Source of the DNA: Rhipicephalus microplus
Lineage: Eukaryota > Arthropoda > Arachnida > Ixodida > Ixodidae
Assembly (NCBI RefSeq): GCF_043290135.1
Contig: NC_134705.1
Coordinates: 37,017,771-37,081,770 of the forward strand
Length of the DNA stretch: 64,000 nt
Direction of reading: 5' to 3'
Of this stretch, positions 34,391 through 45,354 are shown piece after piece. How positions within the stretch are numbered: the stretch's first letter is position 1; each line of letters begins with the position of its first letter. The notes beneath the pieces were generated by a model. That model was not told the DNA's origin. It made no database searches and saw only the letters and a program-made list of their open reading frames with translations. A program made the position numbers and the translations under genes.

Positions 34391-34785
34391 GCAGTCATCA
34401 GACAGCCCTACATGGTCACGAAATAACTCAAAATCAGCCACGGCACCCCGGTATCTCGCCGCGGCTGCAGGTTCTTAGCAGCCACAATATACGTATGAGT
34501 GGTCAGGACCGCTCTTAAAATTTGCTGGTAGCCACACTGTTTTTACGCAAAAATTTGCTTGTTGAATCCTCATACAAGTATTTGTCGGTGAGGTAAGGTA
34601 ATACAGCAACTGCATCACCACCGCTGACATGTTCCAGGGCAGTCACAGTGCGCTTTATTGCAGCCACAGATGTGACAACAATGGCCTCTTTGGACATTTT
34701 TTTTTCTCGCTTCCTGAAATGACTTTCGCTACAAAATTTCTCTTACGAGAAAAGTCAATCGTAGGTGAGTTTTGTCCATATGGCC
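34391..34785 (-). mobile_element. Harbinger left-end fragment, inverted copy of 20930-21310
   Basis: The reverse complement of this stretch aligns with the first 380 bp of the 9.6 kb Harbinger element. Shared words include AAAACTCAC(C/T)TACGA, GTTGTCACATC, CTGTGACTGCCC, GAACATGTCAGCG(A/G)TGGTGATGCAG, TGCGTAAAAACAG and CTGATGACTGCTG. The terminal repeat is decayed (GGCCATATGGACAAAA). On the minus strand it opens a 60-codon frame (34515-34697) starting MSKEAIVVTSVAA. The other copy does not keep this frame open, so it is probably not coding. Confidence 0.75.
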
Positions 34786-36437
34786 GCACGTATTGAGTGT
34801 AGAAGTGGTAATGATTCTGGGCTGCAGGAGTGCACGCGAAAGCGGTATAAGTACTGGAAACACCTTGTCATTATTTTGGCGTAAGTCGTTACATGATAGG
34901 AGCGGAGCAAAAGCAAAAGAAACGAAACACAATAATCACAAGCCAGTACCGAAATGATACATGCCACCTGGCGTTATTATGTGGCTAAAGTTCCGGTTTT
35001 GCAATGTTCCCTATTTCGTGGTACAACCACGCAGTAGAGAACATTGTAAAGCCATTTAAACCACACCCCAAGTATCAATTCATGCTATAATTTTCACATT
35101 TTCTGGCTTTTAAATGGCAAACAACGTGAAATTTGCTCAGGGAGTCAGAAGGGCTCACAATAAAAGAGTCTTCAGTAATTATTAAGCACAATAAATTAAC
35201 AAAATGCTCACACTTGCTAAAAAGAACCTCGTAATCCGCTAAGCTTGCTTACACGCGCGCGGAGGCACTGGGCAAACCTTAAGTCAGGTGGTATTTTTAT
35301 GGCCCTTTTTTGTAGTTTTCAATCAGATTTTATTTTTATTTGGGGGGGGGGCACACTCGGAATCCAGCGTTGTTTTTTTGCACGGAAATATAAGGGCTAC
35401 TCAGGGAAGTTAGACAAACACCTAACAGTCCAGAATTGTGTTCCACTCCATGAATTCTCGCATCAGGTCGTCAACTAGTTCACGCAAGACATGACCCGGT
35501 ATCATTTCGCAAAGTCTCGCTTCATACGGCTCGTTAAGTGGCATGCGACGGGCCCCATTCAATTAAGGGCGAGCGTTGCATTTGCGCTCCAGTGGGCTGT
35601 ACTCTCTGCGTTGTGTTTCTTCCAGCGCCGCCATTGACCCAATATATTCTAGCTTGGAGCACCGTGATAATTCAATTGCGCAAAAGTCTTGTTCATCCAG
35701 TTCATTACACTCATCTTGTGCTCTTACTGAGAGGGAGAGGAAAAACAGAATGCGCGAAAGTCGATCAATACAGAAATTAATACTATGCGAAGTCTCCATG
35801 ACGGAAGAGAGCAAGGAAACCAAGAACAGACAGCTCCTGCTGGGGCCCTGTGTGGTGCTCTGCCACCTCCCAGGTCAAAGCGGGAAGAGCACTTCAAAGG
35901 AATTCACGCAGCATGAGCAGAAAATATGAAATACACAAAGGATGCATACGATTGGGAAATGGAGAGGAAGGACCACTAAAGGGCCACAGTGCTCACTTTA
36001 TTCCGTAGGGGAAAATCACCCTTCAAGAGAACATATGCGGTGCATAGTTACAAACGCCATCTGTTCAATGAACATGAATGTTGGACGCATTTATGCCGTT
36101 GCTGCAAGGTGTTACGTACGCCACGCAATCCACCCCGCCAAACGTCCCACATGCTGTACCTGAACCCCGACTACTTAGAAAGTGCCACACGACCCAGCTG
36201 CAGTAGTTTGCGGAACTAGCTTCGGGTTATGCAGTTCTCTTCCCCTCCCCCCTCCCCCTCCTTTTGCAGCCCTTCCTCTAAGAGACGGTAGACGCGTCTG
36301 CCAGAAACACGAGGCGGGTCCCACAGACACTGAATGCGTTGTAACAAGTGCTGGGTCATGCTATTATGCCCACAGGTAAGCAATAATTTAATGTCCACGA
36401 AAAAAATGGCAGATCCCATGTAGAGTAGTAATCGATC
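34786..36437. other. Unassigned stretch
   Basis: AT-rich DNA with overlapping short frames at 35538-35929 and 35942-36219, none recognised. A run of nine Gs lies near 35342. No terminal repeats were found. Confidence 0.4.
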
Positions 36438-37845
36438 GATAATATGCGAAGCACGAATGAGGAAGGTTCATTTGTCCCTTTAAAATCATTGCAATGTTAT
36501 GAGGTGCAGGTAAATTATGCTGTACACGACTTCCGTGTAATGATTATCATGTTGAAATGTGTCTTTTACTTTCGTCACCTATTCAAGTCATGTGATGCCA
36601 AAATTATAATACGTGAAGCTAGCGGAACTGCCACGAGCACGCTATAAACATGGTATGTTGTCATGTTATTGCATGGCACGCGTGTCATGATTATCATGTT
36701 TGACCCAGTCTTATACCTTCGTCATCTATTGACGTTACGTAACACCAAATTTGGTATGTTTGAAGCTAGCGAAACGGCCACGCGTGCATCGTGAAGGACC
36801 AAAAGTACTACAACGTGACGTTAACTCATGCGCACGCTGGGCACAGCGACGCTATACGCAAGCAAAACGCGAGAACTCTATTCTCTCACGCCAGGCGTGA
36901 CCGGCGCCCATCTACGTGGCCCGATGGCAACCGACCCGAAATACGACATGCTGCATTTCGCGCTAATGCGTTACCCAGACAGCAGAGCGTCTGCCTCCTT
37001 TCATTACGCAGGGATAGTGGACGCGCTGAAACGCGCATGCGTCAAAGCAACGCAGCGGGGCGTGCCCCTGCGAGTATATGGCAGGACAGTGCCAGGCGTG
37101 GCCACGCTGGCGTGACGCGACGAAACAAACGCCGGCATACCCTATCACGTCGAAGTGTATTCGTGCTTTGATTGTGGATTGTGGTCGTGTTGTCACATGA
37201 CACGCATCTCCTGATTATCATGTTTGCACCAGCCACATACCTTCGCCATTCGTTGACGTCACGTAACATTAAATTTGGTACATGTGAAGCTAGCAAAATG
37301 GTCGCGAGCAAATAATGAGCATAGCACGTAATGTTGATACATGACACGCATATCATGTCTATCATGTTTCCAGCGATCTCATACCTTCGTCATTCATTCC
37401 CGTCCCGTAATACCCAATATGGTATAAGTGTAGCTAGTGAACCGGCCGGAAGCGCATCATGAGCGTGGCATGTGGTAATGTTGTTACATAACACCCATCT
37501 CATATTTACCATCTTTGCACCAGTCACATACCTTCGTCATCCATTCAAGTACCACAATACCAAAGTTTCTAAATGTTATGCTAGCGAAATGGCGGCGAGC
37601 GCATCATGAGCTTAGCATGTGATCATGTTGTTACATGACATGCATGCCATAATTTTTTTGTTTGGGTCGGTCGCTTGCGTTTGCCCAACAATCGTGTCAT
37701 ACCATACCAGTTTTGCAACATGTCATGTGAACGAAACCACCGTAACAGCAGCAAGACCATGACATGTAAATTATGGCATTCATGACATACATGTCATGAT
37801 TTTGATGTCATGGCTTGTCGATTATGCTCGTCTTATAGTCATGTT
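36438..37845 (+). repeat. Palindrome left arm (forward orientation)
   Basis: Units begin near 36540, 36690, 37215, 37360, 37505, 37655 and 37800 with variants of ATTATCATGTTTGCACCAGT. The GC-rich block occupies about 36785-37165. Its outer end keeps the ATGCGAAGC terminal word at 36444-36452. Confidence 0.8.
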
Positions 37846-39270
37846 ATTCCTGGTCCTGCAGCTCTTGCGGTGGTTTTGTTTATATGTTGCAAAACTGGTA
37901 TGGTATGACATGTTTGCATGTAGAACACAAGCGACAGACCCTAATTTGAATATCATGACATGAGTCTCATGTAACAATGTGACTACATGCCACGGTCATG
38001 ATGCGCTAGTGACCGTTTTACTAGCGTCACATATAATAAATTTGGTATTACAGTACTTCTATGGATGACGAAGGTATGTGGCTGGTGCAAACATGATAAT
38101 CATGAGATGCGTGTCATGTAACAACATGACTACTTGCCACGCTCATGATGAGCTTGGCAGCCGTTTCGCTAGCTTCACTCATACCAAGTTTGATATTACG
38201 GGACGTGAATGGATCACGAAGGTATGATACCGGTGCAAACATGATAAACATGAGATGCGTGTCATGTAACAATGTGACCACAGGCTACGGTCATTATGCG
38301 CCCGCGGCCGTTTTGCTAACTTCAGATGTACCAAACTCGGTATTACGTGACGCGAACGGACAACATAGGGAAATGACGCATCCAAACATGATTATCAGGA
38401 AATGTGTGTGATGTAACAAAATAACTGCATGCCACACTCATGATGCGTTCGCGGTCATTTTGCTGGCTTCACATATGCCAAATCTGGTATTACGTGACGC
38501 CAATGGTTGACGAAGTTATGTGACTTGTGCAAACATGATAACCATGAGATGTTTGTCATGTGAGAATATGACTACATGCCACAGTCAAGGCGCCAATACA
38601 TTTTGACGTGACGCAGTGCGTCTGCTCGCCGACGTTCATTTCGTCGCGTAACGCCGGCGTTGCCAAGCTTGGTGCCGGTCCTGCCTCGCAGGCGCGCGCT
38701 GCGCTGCGTTGCTTTGACGCATGCGCATTCCAGTGCGTCCGGTGACCCTTCGTCACGAAAAGAGGCAGACGCAGTGTTGTCTGGGTAACGCATCGGCACG
38801 AAATGCAGCATGACGCGTTTCGCGCGGTTGCTGTCGGGCCATGCTGACGGATGCTTGGCGCGCCTGGCGTCAGACTATTGAGTGCTTGGAGTGCTTGCGT
38901 TTTGATAACGTTGCGTCGCTGTGCACAGCGTGCGTGCGCGTCAACGCTACATTGAGGCGTTCATTATGCAGTCGTGGCCGTTCTGCCAGCTCCATATATA
39001 TCAAATTTGGTGTAACCCGACGTCAATGAAAGCCGAAATATATGACTGGTGCAAACATGATAATGCTGACAAGCGTGTCGTGTAGGAACAAGACAAAATG
39101 TCACGCTTATAACGTGCTCGCTGCCATTTCGCTAGCTCCACCTATACTATATTTGGTGTCACGTGACGTGAATAAATAACGAAGGTAAATGACACATCCA
39201 AACATGATAATCATGACGCTGAAGTCGTGTACTGTATCATTTACCTCCACTCCACTAAGTTGTGCTGATT
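37846..39270 (-). repeat. Palindrome right arm (reverse orientation)
   Basis: The arm mirrors the left one, with units carrying ACTGGTGCAAACATGATAATCATGA and GCTAGCTTCAC. The GC-rich block is at about 38580-38990. The arms differ by many substitutions, so the inversion is not recent or the arms came from different copies. Confidence 0.8.
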
Positions 39271-39757
39271 TTTTTTTCTCAGAAACTTTACGATAATTAC
39301 CTCGTTAGCACCAGTTTTTCCCTTGACGTTTGGTAGGCCAAACTATAAAAAACAATAAATATTGCTGTTGCTGCCGTGGCTATGCTTTCGTTGATGAGAG
39401 TTAAGAAACGCCGAGCTTCTTGTTGCCATCTATGCGCTCGATGAGCGCGCGACTGCTGTATCAGCTGCAAGGGAGAAACAGCACCGCTTGCCTTTTGTTT
39501 TTCAGGTTGCGTTACCGCTGCATATTTTGTTTTGCCAACATCGGTCCCTAATTTTTTTGTACTTTCCTCACACGACACATTTGTTTGGAAAGATTTCTCA
39601 ATATATTGCGTGCGAAGCAGCAAGCCTTCAAGTGTAATTATTTTGTACGGCAAGAAAGCAATAGTCGGAAAGGGTGGTAATTTCACTGATTATCAACATT
39701 TTGGAAACAACAAACTGAGTGCACGCCACAAAGTCACAAAGCTGTTTATCTCGCGCA
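39271..39757. other. Unassigned stretch
   Basis: A minus-strand frame at 39297-39686 (129 codons) ends with a hydrophobic segment, but matches nothing I know and lacks support. No other feature seen. Confidence 0.35.
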
Positions 39758-39772
39758 GTAAATACAAATGTT

Positions 39773-39961
39773 GATTTGTAGGGTTTAACGTCCCAAAACC
39801 ATCATATGATTATGAGAGACGCCATTGTGGAGGGCTCCGAAAATTTCGACCACCTGGAGTTCTTTAACGTGCACCCAAATCTGAGCACCCGGGCCTACAA
39901 CATTTCCGCCTCCATCGGAAAAGCAGCCGCTGAAGCCGGGATTCTATCCCGCGACGTGCAG
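39773..39961 (-). mobile_element. Ruka-like SINE, 5' truncated, 15 bp target duplication
   Basis: The minus strand carries the SINE body: TCTGAGCACCCGGGCC on the plus strand, with the tRNA-like B-box region at the right end and the A-box part missing. Perfect direct repeats GTAAATACAAATGTT lie at 39758-39772 and 39962-39976, as expected for target-primed insertion by a LINE machinery. The perfect duplication points to a fairly young insertion. Confidence 0.9.
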
Positions 39962-39976
39962 GTAAATACAAATGTT

Positions 39977-40857
39977 CACATTCTGCATTGGTAACATAAA
40001 AGTACACTCTAAGTCAGGTGCTGGATAACGAACGGCGCATTAGCGGCGTGCTCCTGCTAACAGACTGAAATCCTGTCGATAGGGTTCCCAGCAATAAAAA
40101 ATACCCGTGACATCCGCTCGGCACGGAAGTCACGCATACAGCTGGTGAAAGCAGATGCAAGAAGGAAAAAAAGGGGGGGGGGGGGAGAGCCGCCGTCTGC
40201 GTCGCGCCAGCCTGGCACCAGGAGCTGGCATCAACTTAAGCAGAACCGTTCAGCCACAAGCGTGACCGCGGAAAAAAAAAGAGAAAGAAATTCCCCCTTC
40301 CCCTCCCCCCTGCGGTTGCCACGTCAGCTGAGCGCCTGGCGCTCGCGTTACGTTCACCATCGCCTGCATGCCGTGGCAATTGTGCGTCGCCGTTTTTCCC
40401 GCTGTCTTGTGATGGTTGTTTTTCTACAAGATGGTCTGAGACGGAAACATTTTCTTTTGCTATATGGCAGAATTTATTCAAGATATCATACATCTCTCTG
40501 CATTTGGGCATACACTGGGATGTGCAGTCCCGTTGTTACTTTTTTGACTTCAATTAAAGAGTACAAACAACTTTCTGTTCATCAGTTCTCGAGGTATGAC
40601 ACTGTGTCATGCACTAAATAAAAGAGTACTAGTGCATGCGTGACAGCTTTCTGAAACACTGGCCGATGTATGTTGATGCTCATGATCTACCAAACGATTT
40701 GAACTGATGATTTTAGGAAATCATGGCGAAAAAGTAACACACCGATGGCCGCAAGACAAAAAAAGGATTAAATTTGAAAATCCATTGGTCGATGTTTGAT
40801 TACTGGTTGCGTAATTTTATGAATAACATCAAATACAAAAGTCAGAAGTCAGGTGCC
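39977..40857. other. Unassigned spacer between two SINEs
   Basis: Contains a G-run of 12 or more near 40172-40186 and a GC-rich patch at 40190-40400 that opens frames on both strands. No domain recognised. Confidence 0.35.
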
Positions 40858-40873
40858 GAAGTCAACAGGAGAG

Positions 40874-41116
40874 CCCCACTACGGTGGTCTTGTGGCTAAG
40901 GTACCCGGCTGCTGACCTGCACGTCGCAGGTTCGAGTCCCGGCTGCGGCGGCTGCATTCCTGATGAAGGCGGAATTTTGTAGGCCCGTGTGCTCAGATTT
41001 GGGTGCACGTTAAAGAACCCCCTGTAGCTGAAATTTCCGAAGCCCTCCACTACGGCGTTTTTAATGATCATATGGTGGTTTTTGGACGTTAAGCCCCACG
41101 TATCAATCAATCAATC
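40874..41116 (+). mobile_element. Ruka-like SINE, full length, 15-16 bp target duplication
   Basis: This is the best copy in the window, 243 bp long. The tRNA-like head has an A-box region GGTCTTGTGGCTAAGG and a B box GGTTCGAGTCC near 40929-40939. The body carries GTGCTCAGATTTGGGTGCACG, and the tail is CCCCACGTATCAATCAATCAATC. It is flanked by GAAGTCAACAGGAGAG at 40858-40873 and GAAGTCACAGGAGAG at 41117-41131, which differ by one A. It is in the opposite orientation to the SINE 0.9 kb to the left. It encodes no protein. Confidence 0.92.
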
Positions 41117-41131
41117 GAAGTCACAGGAGAG

Positions 41132-44100
41132 TGTACGTCACCGACATTTGATCACTCTTTTGAATATTAAGTGATGTTCTCATTTTCCAGCGTGGATTTG
41201 TAACAGTGAACCACGACCAAGACAGCCACTGTACCGCTGTGGAGATAGTGTACCAGCTATAAAAATCTGCATTTTCTAAAGAGCAACTGCTAGCAGTAAG
41301 AATAAATATTTTGAGTTTCGTTCTGCACCATTTCTTGACCCCAACTGCACGCCGACGGTTGCGAAGGAGATGTGCAGAGGCATTATTTATTTGGAGGGAG
41401 ACCGACCTGTCCGTCAATAATTTGTGTACGTCATACTTGACCTTGGCGCACGTTTCGGCATTCACTTGAACAGTGATGTGGTGCTGAATAAAGGCAAGAG
41501 TAGTCACTCCCCATAAATAATATCAGTTAAAGACTGGAAATGAGTAAAAAGCGCTGTATATAGCGAAATAATGCGCATAAGTTCTACTTGCAGAAATAAG
41601 CGATCGTCGAAATGCTTACAAGGCGCTGATGCCCCAGTGCGCTGCTCGCAGCAGTTCGCGCGTATGAACTGCAAATGTTAAAGTAGGCACGCTAAAATAC
41701 CCATGCAACGTCTACGTGCAAAAGCGCATTGCCTTCAAACACCTGAGAATAGGCTGCTGTCACTGCCACACGTGTAACTCTCGACACAAATCAGCCAAAT
41801 TTCTCACAGCACACGCATGTGCGAGAAACATACGCAGGTTTCGACAGCCCAACACAGCTTCGTCCACGAATATCGGTGAGCATAACACCCACAGTTCACG
41901 GAAATCACTAAAACGAAGCACAAACAGACGTTAATCGTTCTTTCGGAACGGCGCACCATGAACCAAAGTCGGAGCCGAAAGTGCTCACCGTGGTTGTCTC
42001 GAATTTATGAAGCCCTACAAACTATTCGCTGATCAAATGCATGCACATAACACAAAAGAAGTTCAAGGTTTCGAAGACGGTTTGCAAAAACTCACTTGGT
42101 AGATATATACTGTGCATGCAAAAAGACTCGCCGTCATGCGGTGGCCCTGTGGTGCAATGGCTAATACGTTCGCTTCACGTGCATGCGGTCCCGAGATTGA
42201 GTCCAGGGCTGTGCTTTGCCTTTACTTTCGCAAATACAGCTGATTGTGATACTAATGGTTTTATATTTACCTGTAGTCGTAATATCCACCTTATTCTCAG
42301 GGAGAAACCGCTCTGAAAAGCAGAATAGTTTTTTTTTCGCCACCGCTTCAGGGCCGGGCCGCCTACGGAAAGTCACGCCTAACCGCATGCCGTATCTTGC
42401 AAGAAAAATTTGACCTAAACTCCCAGCTACTCTTTGTTCCGGCTATTCTGAAGGCCACTTCAAATCGGGCCGGTTTATCTGGAACACGGCTACGGAGCCG
42501 CCTAAAAGCGGCGATAACTTGAATTGATTTTCTGCCTGCGGGCGTGCAGTCTGGCCAGGAATTGACTAAGAGTGTAATAGAAGTGTTCACAGAGTTCATC
42601 GTAAATGGAATATCGCTGCAAGGGTCATTACGTTCATTTCTGTGCATTACACTATTCTCCAAGAAAAGACGGTTCATTGGAACGTGTTCGCGTTTTAAAA
42701 TAACACACTAATTATTCAGTGCAGATCACCAACACTGTAAGCCCAACATCACCTGTTTATTTTTATAATTTCAGAAAATTTGCTAGATAAAACAACTTTC
42801 TATAGCAAGCGAATTTCTCATGCTTGTACCTTTACTTATAGAGCAAATTGTATTTACAATTAACCACGTGGCTTCATTTCTTCACACACGCCTAAATCCT
42901 CGTTCATAGCTGCAGCATTGCAAACAGAGCATCGTTACAGATTTTCACACCAGCGCTCGTCTCCTTCTTGTCCCACTGTCGTTGTTCTGTTCTCGCGCTA
43001 TAGCTACTGTCAAGTATATCCGCCTCATGCGCTGCTCCTTTTAGTGATACCGGTTGCGCGATCAACTGCGAACGGTGTCGACAAGCGGATTGCGCTGCTC
43101 AACTTTGCAAGAAGTGCCAGCTTTTGACCGTATATTAAAATTCACTTTGTATTTTGATTTGATATTCCTACTGTCAATGCTGCTGTGCGAGACAGACGTG
43201 ACCTGTTACGTCGATGGTTTTTTTTTATTTGTTTAAATTGACGGGGCCGTTTTTGTTGCTGTGCGCGAGTGCGGTGTAATGCATGCGTTTCTGATGTGCA
43301 TGCGCTGAATATGTTCGCATGACCAGCTAACACAAGAGAGATAAAGGCTGTTGCAACGTAAAAAGGCCGACTTGTTTCCTCGAACACGGTGAACAATACA
43401 AAATGAAGATTATGGATGTAGGCATGCTTAGGAAACGCACAAAAGACTCATATTTTCAGCATCGTCCAGAAGTTTCAGCTTCGTAGAGCTAAATAAAGTA
43501 ATAAAAAAGAAAAAGATAAATATTGAAGTAACATGCGGCACAGATGCATAGTAATGTATAAAAGAAAACACTTGAGCACTTGAGCAACAAACATTCACAG
43601 TTTTTTTTTCACAGGACAATAAAAATTATGACAAACCTCGAACTGTTTTAGAATCACGTACTACTGAAAATGTAATCACTAACGCCGTTGAAGCCACTCT
43701 CATCTATCAAATGCGTTTCAAATTCAGCAAAAAAACTGGGGACGTTCGGACGCGTGGCATAACTCAATTTTAAACAGGAAATGCTCACGCGCGTAGTATG
43801 AATAAATCGTATGTTAGATTCTCCTCTGGTAGGTGAAAACCCACATGACATGTGATTCCAGACTTATGTTTTTGGAATAGCGAGCATATAGTAGGGCGAC
43901 TTATAGGCTCACTCACCTTTGAAAAAGGGGTATTCCACCCGCAACTCAATAATAATCAACGCATCAACGATAACAACGCACTTGTCACCACACACCATGG
44001 GGTAAAGTAGACACACAAGGTCGATCAGGGTGTTTTACTGTAGCAGTCGCATAGCCACACGGAGGGGGTCAGGGGGGGGTTCAAACCTTCCCTTCAAATT

Positions 44101-44250
44101 TTTCGTGTACCCCCCCCCCCCCCCATTCATCCACCTTTTTTTAGTCGCTTCGCGCTGGCATGATTTAGGAACCAAGCAGTGCTACTACCGCAATATGATT
44201 CCTGGGCGGTCTTGCAGCGAATAATGTCTGCATACGAAAAAAATTGGCCC
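41132..44250. other. Unassigned stretch with homopolymer tracts
   Basis: No gene recognised. Homopolymer C and G tracts lie near 44065-44125 and are likely hard to sequence accurately. The tRNA-like fragment at 42142 is listed separately. Confidence 0.4.
42142..42215 (+). repeat. tRNA-like sequence (tRNA-Arg-like pseudogene or SINE head)
   Basis: GGCCCTGTGGTGCAATGGCTAA has the layout of an acceptor stem, D arm and A box. A B-box-like GAGATTGAGTCC and an acceptor-like CAGGGCT follow at the right spacing. The anticodon region and T stem pair poorly and the T loop lacks TTCGA, so this is not a working tRNA gene. Confidence 0.4.
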
Positions 44251-44449
44251 CGTATCTGCACGTTTTACTGCAAATGTCGTCAAAAGTTTTGCGTCTGGAG
44301 AGTCAACAAAGCTTTTATTTAATGTTTTGCGCAAAAAAAATGGGTGAATTGTATTATAGAGGTGCGTTAGAATGCCTCAATCCATGCAGCGAAGGCACGT
44401 GACACACGAGCGCTATCTGGCAGTTATCTTCAAAAACGAAGGAAGGCGT
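44251..44449 (+). repeat. Dispersed repeat interrupted by the gypsy element, left part
   Basis: This aligns with 62221-62407: CTGCAAATGTCGT, then GCGTCTGGAGAGT, then GAGCGCTATCTGGCAG. It continues after the gypsy insertion at 48818-48886 with GCGGTAAGGTGTAGAACGCAAAGCGA, matching 62408-62473. It serves as the target of the gypsy insertion. Confidence 0.8.
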
Positions 44450-44633
44450 TGTATTGTGTTAGCTGCCTGCGCTTGCGCCTTTTTGTATCTGCCTTTTGCT
44501 TATCACTGTTCTGTACCGCTTGGCTGCGATAATGCAGCTGCCCCACGATATATATACCGGCACGCTGCCACAAATAAAGGTTTTTCTTCATTGTTGCTTC
44601 AAGGCTGCGTGTTTACTGCTGGACACCGGAACA
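44450..44633 (+). repeat. 5' LTR, 184 bp
   Basis: It begins TGTATTGTG and ends CCGGAACA. A TATATATA box lies near 44549-44556 and an AATAAA signal at 44573-44578. It differs from the 3' LTR at four positions by my count, about 98 percent identity. Confidence 0.95.
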
Positions 44634-44651
44634 TGGTGTCAGAAGTGGGAT
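44634..44651 (+). promoter_or_regulatory. Primer-binding site, tRNA-Leu type
   Basis: TGGTGTCAGAAGTGGGAT directly follows the 5' LTR and is complementary to the 3' end of a leucine tRNA ending CTGACACCA. It would prime minus-strand synthesis. Confidence 0.75.
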
Positions 44652-44703
44652 CGCGTTCGCCAAAGCAGTGACAACAGGCAGAGGGGCGTCACCGTGCACC
44701 TTC

Positions 44704-45354
44704 ATGATGGAACTACTGAAGCCACCGCAGCCATTGGTGCTCTCGGGAAGTACAGCAAAGAACTGGAGCCTTTTCAAGCAGAGGTTCGAGCTGTTCCTGC
44801 AGGCCACGGAGCCGTCGAAAGAACCGAGGTCGGAGGCAGCCAAGACAGCACTCCTGCTCAGCGTTGCCGGAGAGGACGCCCTAGAGGTATTCAACAACTT
44901 GGCCTTCTTTGAGAAAGAAAGCAAGGAAGATTACGCAACTGTTACGAGCAAGTTTGAGGCGTACTGTCAACAGCAGCAGAACGAAGTATACGAGCGTTAT
45001 GTTTTCCGCTCAAGAACGCAAGCAGAGGGGGAGCCCTTTGAGCATTTCGCCCGGGACTTAAGGCGGCTTGCACGAAGCTGCAATTTCGGCACCTTGAGTG
45101 ACTCCATGGTCAGGGACCAGATTGTTTTTGGAACAGTTAATTCGAAATTGCGCGAGAAAATGCTCAAAGTTAAAGATCTCACGCTACAAAAAGCGGAAGA
45201 CAATTGTAAGGCCGACGAAGTATGCGCTGAGCAAAATAATGCCTGGGCTGGTACAGAGAAGGAAGTAGCGCCGATCAAGATGCACCGGCAGGCCAAATGT
45301 GCAGCGTGTGAACAATATTCCGAATGTGCCGAGGAATGTAGGGTGGAACCCTAG
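44704..45354 (+). pseudogene. Gypsy gag, ended by in-frame TAG before the zinc knuckle
   Basis: Gag packages the element RNA. The reading frame is open from the LTR side. ATG codons at 44704 and 44707 give a natural start, MMELLKPPQPLVLSG. The first 180 residues are the Mag-like capsid region, with NWSLFKQRFELFL and FEHFARDLRRLA. A cysteine-rich stretch, CAACEQYSECAEEC, comes just before a TAG at 45352-45354. After that stop the same frame continues with knuckle-like cysteines (CSRCHRS, then CFLCQGANHF) and runs into protease. The TAG therefore splits what was one continuous gag-pol frame. It is probably a disabling mutation, although a leaky stop cannot be excluded from sequence alone. Confidence 0.85.

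Larger units (their letters stand above)
36438..39270. mobile_element. Inverted duplication (palindrome) of the minisatellite element
   Basis: The left arm, 36438-37845, is colinear with 12443-13960. It has the TATGCGAAGC start, two units, the GC-rich block, more 145 bp units and the CATACCATACCAGTTTTGCAAC segment. At about 37846 the sequence turns round, and 37851-39270 is the reverse complement of the same series. The mirrored words GTTTTGCAACATG and CATACCATACCAGT are separated by about 90 bp, so the single-stranded form could fold into a very long hairpin. The right arm lacks about 40 bp at its outer end and ends at ATTTTTTTTTCTC. Neither arm keeps the (GATA)n end. Confidence 0.85.

Noticed and set aside
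34515..34697. 60-codon frame starting MSKEAIVVTSVAA as a Harbinger protein start
   Set aside because: The homologous stretch at 20930-21310 has several stops in the same frame, so there is no evidence it was coding.
36791..37171. 126-codon frame in the palindrome left arm as a gene
   Set aside because: It lies in the GC-rich block. The equivalent frames in the other two copies of the block are not conserved as protein.
42142..42215. Functional tRNA gene
   Set aside because: T loop lacks TTCGA and stems do not pair. Kept only as a tRNA-like repeat.
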